Shown in pieces: positions 12,885 through 15,964 of a DNA stretch of 15,964 nt. Origin of the DNA: a bacterium (GTDB taxonomy: Bacteria > Patescibacteriota > Patescibacteriia > UBA1558 > S5-K13); contig JAIOTH010000084.1 of the NCBI GenBank assembly GCA_021106915.1, forward strand, positions 1-15,964, in the 5' to 3' direction. The notes beneath the pieces are model-generated. The model did no database searches. It had not been told where the DNA came from and saw only the letters and a program-made list of their open reading frames with translations. Within the stretch, counting starts at the first letter, position 1. Each line of letters starts with the position of its first letter. The position numbers and the translations under genes are program-made.

Positions 12885-13799
12885 TTATTCTAATTCCTTA
12901 ACTAATAAAGGAATAATCTCTTTCCGCATAATTAAGCCTTTTCTAATAGCTACATTATTCTTAAATTTAATTTTTAAAATCTTTTCTAAAATCTCTTTTT
13001 CTTTTTTACCGGTAGCTATAAAAAAATTTTGATCTATTTTTAAATCAATAATTGAGATAAAAATAAGATCAATTTTAAATTCTTTTCTTAAAATATTTAA
13101 ACAAGAAATTATTTCTTCCTTCCTATCACCAATTAACTCTTGGGCATTAAAAATCTCTAATTGAGCAACACCAATATTCGTCTCCTTGAAATAAGCAAAA
13201 TCGTTTCTAATTCCTTTTCCCAATAATTCCCCCTTTAAGTTAGACTTAGCTAAAAACATTTTTTGAATCAAATCTTTTTCAATATTAAATTTATTTTTTA
13301 ACCATTTTGCAATTATTCGATCCCGATCAGTTGTTGTATTAGATTTTAAATTTAAAGTATTTGAATATACTGCTCCATAAAGCAATATTCCTGATTGATG
13401 AGAAAGTTCAATGTTGTTTTCTTTAAATTTTTCCGCAACCAAAGTAGCTGCTGCTCCAACTAATTCCACCTGAAACTTAGCATTGGGAAATAATTCTTTA
13501 ACACAATATTTTCGGTGATCTATAACTTCAACAACTTTTTTTGGATCTAATCCACCTAAAGCATTCAAATCACTAGAATCTGTCAAAGCTATACTCTCAT
13601 AATCATTAGAATTTTTTACTTCTACTGGAAAATTAAAATTAAAATAACTCATTAAAAATTTTATCTCCAAGGTAGGATTTCCTTGAATAAAAGTTTTAGC
13701 CTTATTTCCAATTTTATTTAAAAATTCTGCATAAGCTATTGCACAAGAAAATCCGTCCAAATCTGGATTTTGATAACAAGTAACTAAAATTTCTTTCAT
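12885..13799 (-). CDS. DHH-DHHA2 protein related to family II inorganic pyrophosphatase, divergent site
   Basis: A 304-residue protein that aligns over its full length with PpaC-type manganese pyrophosphatases: QNPDLDGFSCAIAYAEFLNK, VEVIDHRKY, VELVGAAATLVAEKFKENN, and the DHHA2 ending NVAIRKGLIMRKEIIPLLVKEL. Metal positions by comparison with B. subtilis PpaC from memory: His9 is Tyr9, Asp13 and Asp15 kept, Asp75 kept as Asp74, His97 kept as His95, His98 is Arg96, and Asp149 is Asn147 (YSNT for ISDS). The Arg-Lys pair near the C terminus (IMRKE) is kept. So the first metal site is probably weakened, and a plain pyrophosphatase call is unsafe; it may act on another phosphoester or be regulatory. 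The Mur ligase gene ends six bases upstream. Confidence 0.75.
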   Translation of the reverse strand: MKEILVTCYQNPDLDGFSCAIAYAEFLNKIGNKAKTFIQGNPTLEIKFLMSYFNFNFPVEVKNSNDYESIALTDSSDLNALGGLDPKKVVEVIDHRKYCVKELFPNAKFQVELVGAAATLVAEKFKENNIELSHQSGILLYGAVYSNTLNLKSNTTTDRDRIIAKWLKNKFNIEKDLIQKMFLAKSNLKGELLGKGIRNDFAYFKETNIGVAQLEIFNAQELIGDRKEEIISCLNILRKEFKIDLIFISIIDLKIDQNFFIATGKKEKEILEKILKIKFKNNVAIRKGLIMRKEIIPLLVKELE

Positions 13800-13805
13800 A
13801 TTATT

Positions 13806-15101
13806 CTATTTCTTTAACAACTCCCTAACTACCTCTCTCTCATCCCAAGGAATCTTTTCTCCATCAGCAATACAAATAAATTGTTCTGCTCCTTTACCAG
13901 TTAATAAAACTAAATCACCTTCTTGAGCAATGTTCAAAGCATATTTAATCGCTTCTCGCCTATCTTCTATTTTAAATAAATCTTTATCCAAAATTTTTCC
14001 ATTTTCTGTTGCTCCTTGAGCAACATTATCAATAATCTTCATTGGTATATCATCATAAGGATCTTCGTTAGTGATAATGACAATGTCTGCTTTTTCTCCA
14101 GCCATATTTCCCAAAATTGGCTGTCTTTTTTTATCACGACCACCACCACAAGAACCTAAGACATGAATTAATCTTTCATAATAAAATAAATCTAATGTCT
14201 TATATAATTGTTTCAAGGATTCAATCTCTGGAGCATAATCAATTAAAACTTTAAAATCTTGACCTTGATTAATGAATTCCATTCGCCCTGGAGTTCCCTC
14301 AAAATCATTCAAATATTCACTCATTCTCTCTAAACTGATATTTTGAGAGCTACAAGCAGCCAAAGCTGTTAAAATATTATAAACATTAAATTGTCCTAAA
14401 ATATTAGTCTGAAAATTAACATTATTTACTTTAAATTTGGTCTGGGGCTTTAATTCTAGATTTTGAGCTTGAAAATCGCTATCTTTATTAATACTAAAAC
14501 TTAATTTTTGATTTGCTTCAGATACAAAAAATTCATTAAAATATTTATCATCTCTATTAGCAACAATTATTTTTTTAATTTCCTGACCATTGATTTCTTT
14601 TCTATCATATTTTGTTAAATGTTTAAACAATTCTAACTTAGCTTTTTTATAATTTTCAAAACTACCATGAGCTTCAATATGTTCAGGAGTAAGATTAGTA
14701 AAAACTACCACATCATAATTAATTCCTAAATGACGAAATTGTTTAACTCCTTCAGAAGAAGTCTCAATTATAGCATAAGTACATTTTTCCTTAACCATTT
14801 TATGTATCATTTTTTGCAAAGCAAATCTACCTAACATGGTCATCTTCTTATTATTCAACCATTCCTGGTTTCCAATTTTAAAACTAACTGTAGAGGTAGC
14901 ACCAACCTTATGTCCTGCTTTTTCTAAAAAATGACTTATTAAATCTACTACTGTAGATTTGCCATTAGTTCCTGTGACGCCAATTACAATCAATTTATGA
15001 GATGGCTGACCATACAAAAAATTAGCTATTTGGGAGATAGCTTGATAATAATAATTCAATAAATTCTTAGGAATAATCTTTTTTAAAACTGTTTTAAACA
15101 T
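13806..15101 (-). CDS. MurE-like Mur ligase lacking the usual N-terminal domain
   Basis: A 431-residue ATP-dependent amino-acid ligase of the UDP-MurNAc-tripeptide synthetase type. Visible: P-loop GVTGTNGKST (41-50), IIETSSEG (111-118), TNLTPEHIEAHGSFENYKKAK (135-155, the last Lys being the likely carbamylated one), the middle-domain NILTALAAC, EGTPGRME (268-275), LIDYAPE, GSCGGGRDKKRQPILG, ITNEDPYDDIP (343-353) and TGKGAEQ (401-407). Only about 35 residues precede the ATP domain, against about 90 or more in standard MurE, so the UDP-binding N domain is missing. EDPYDD replaces the DNPR loop typical of meso-DAP ligases, so the added residue is uncertain. Such short forms recur in Patescibacteria. 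It lies between the FemAB-like gene and the DHH-DHHA2 gene. Confidence 0.9.
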   Translation of the reverse strand: MFKTVLKKIIPKNLLNYYYQAISQIANFLYGQPSHKLIVIGVTGTNGKSTVVDLISHFLEKAGHKVGATSTVSFKIGNQEWLNNKKMTMLGRFALQKMIHKMVKEKCTYAIIETSSEGVKQFRHLGINYDVVVFTNLTPEHIEAHGSFENYKKAKLELFKHLTKYDRKEINGQEIKKIIVANRDDKYFNEFFVSEANQKLSFSINKDSDFQAQNLELKPQTKFKVNNVNFQTNILGQFNVYNILTALAACSSQNISLERMSEYLNDFEGTPGRMEFINQGQDFKVLIDYAPEIESLKQLYKTLDLFYYERLIHVLGSCGGGRDKKRQPILGNMAGEKADIVIITNEDPYDDIPMKIIDNVAQGATENGKILDKDLFKIEDRREAIKYALNIAQEGDLVLLTGKGAEQFICIADGEKIPWDEREVVRELLKK

Positions 15102-15138
15102 AATTTTAATAACAAGCTACAAGTATGGTTTTAAAATA

Positions 15139-15166
15139 AACTTTCAACTTGAAACTTTTAACTTTC
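15139..15166. repeat. Heptamer repeat overlapping the 3' end of the FemAB gene
   Basis: Four exact 7-bp steps on the plus strand: AACTTTC, AACTTGA, AACTTTT, AACTTTC. They cover the last seven or so codons and the TGA stop of the minus-strand FemAB-like gene and part of the gap before the Mur ligase. The unit is the same family as at 1418-1453 (AACTTTC, AACTTTT). Confidence 0.75.
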
Positions 15167-15964
15167 TAACTAACTTATACAATTTATATATCCTCTGATC
15201 ATAAACTAGATCAAAAGTACCTGAATATTCTTTTTTAAATCCACCAAAACCTTTTTTAAATCTAGTGAATCCAGCCCATTTATCATTTACATCATCACTT
15301 TTAGCAATTCCCCAAAAATCATAAATTTGAAAACCATTATTCTGAGCCCATTTAATTTGTTCCCACTGCAAAAGATGAGGTGCCATAACATTACGATTCT
15401 CACTAGATGAAGCACCATGTAAATAAGTGACCGTATCTCCAAAATTAATTACTAGATTAGCTGATAAAACTACATTATTATACTTGGCTAACCACAAACT
15501 AGCATTCTTTGGCATAGTTTTTAATATTTTCTCATAGTATTTTTTAGAATGTGAAATAAATTTATCTCTAGCAGAGGTTTTATTCATTAATTTTTCAAAA
15601 ATATCTATTGCTTCTAAATAATTATCTACTTTTTCAATCAATACTCCTTTTCTTCGGGCTAATTTAACATTATATCTAGTTTTCTGATGCATTTCTGTTA
15701 ATAATTGATCCTCTGATTTATTTAAATCTAACAATAAAGTATGAGCCGGCTGTAAATCTTTAACTTTCTGACAATTTTCCAAACTACTCATGTTAAAATG
15801 AGGTTCAAACCTAGAAAATATTTCTTTGCGCTTAGAAGTTTGAATACAAATGTCTCTAATTCCCTTTAAAATAATCTTTAAAATTTGTTCTTTTAATTCT
15901 GGACTTAAATTCTCTCTAATTACTGGACCTCGCGGACAATAAAGATAAGTCATTCCTAAAGGCA
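15144..15964 (-). CDS. FemAB-like peptidyltransferase, 5' end outside the window
   Basis: The frame stays open to the window edge: codons upstream of the first Met (15953) read Pro-Leu-Gly, fitting the family pattern LPxGxxYLYxPRGP, so that Met is internal and the gene starts beyond 15964. The visible part (269 residues from that Met) shows YLYCPRGPV, HTLLLDLNKSEDQLLTEMHQKTRYNVKLARRKGV (split around 71-104), YLHGASS, PHLLQWEQIKWAQ, YDFWGIA and FKKGFGGFKKEYSGTFDLV. FemX/FemAB enzymes transfer amino acids from aminoacyl-tRNA to the peptidoglycan stem to build cross-bridges. It is followed by the Mur ligase, supporting an envelope role. About 40-60 residues are probably missing. Confidence 0.92.
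   Translation of the reverse strand, partial: PLGMTYLYCPRGPVIRENLSPELKEQILKIILKGIRDICIQTSKRKEIFSRFEPHFNMSSLENCQKVKDLQPAHTLLLDLNKSEDQLLTEMHQKTRYNVKLARRKGVLIEKVDNYLEAIDIFEKLMNKTSARDKFISHSKKYYEKILKTMPKNASLWLAKYNNVVLSANLVINFGDTVTYLHGASSSENRNVMAPHLLQWEQIKWAQNNGFQIYDFWGIAKSDDVNDKWAGFTRFKKGFGGFKKEYSGTFDLVYDQRIYKLYKLVRKLKVSS

Noticed and set aside
15951..15953. ATG as the start of the FemAB-like gene
   Set aside because: The frame continues open to the window edge with Pro-Leu-Gly, matching the family sequence before YLYxPRGP; the real start is outside.

Overview
The window is AT-rich, tightly packed bacterial DNA. The gene set suggests a Candidate Phyla Radiation (Patescibacteria) genome of the Parcubacteria/Falkowbacteria kind. 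Evidence: short house-keeping proteins, few Shine-Dalgarno sites, a reduced Mur ligase, a FemAB-like transferase, a membrane-anchored C39-like peptidase, and intergenic palindromes I associate with such genomes from memory. TGA works as a normal stop here (two genes end in it and no gene reads through it), so the UGA=Gly code of Gracilibacteria/Absconditabacteria does not apply. The taxonomic call is inference.

Layout. (1) 1-1256, minus strand: 5' end of a tRNA, a mobile-looking palindrome, and a DHH-family protein that has lost most of its catalytic ligands. (2) 1296-5484, plus strand: infB-rbfA-nrnA-clpP, closed by a good terminator. The infB promoter and the promoter of the DHH pseudoenzyme are back to back, with -35 boxes 3 bp apart. 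(3) 5506-6413, minus strand: a DUF1294 membrane protein and a small secreted beta-rich protein with its own strong promoter and Shine-Dalgarno site. (4) 6668-9682, plus strand: rny (RNase Y), ymdB-like phosphodiesterase and an HU gene, separated by repeat-rich gaps. (5) 9695-15964, minus strand: a likely operon of FemAB-like transferase (cut by the window edge), Mur ligase, divergent DHH-DHHA2 protein, a sodium:solute symporter fused to a Nudix hydrolase domain, and a C39-like peptidase. It is followed by a second secreted beta-rich protein on its own promoter.

How the genes fit together. infB, rbfA, nrnA and clpP serve translation initiation, 30S maturation, recycling of nanoRNA/pAp and proteolysis; rny and ymdB belong to RNA turnover and cyclic-nucleotide metabolism. 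The minus-strand block at 10234-15964 looks like an envelope operon (muropeptide ligation, cross-bridge formation, extracytoplasmic peptidase) that also carries an unusual transporter-hydrolase fusion.

Most notable: the symporter-Nudix fusion; two of three DHH proteins with eroded metal sites; two look-alike secretion cassettes with near-consensus promoters in a genome that otherwise rarely shows Shine-Dalgarno sites; and a family of 7-bp AACTNNN tandem repeats that runs right up to the start codons of infB and clpP and encodes the last codons of the FemAB gene.
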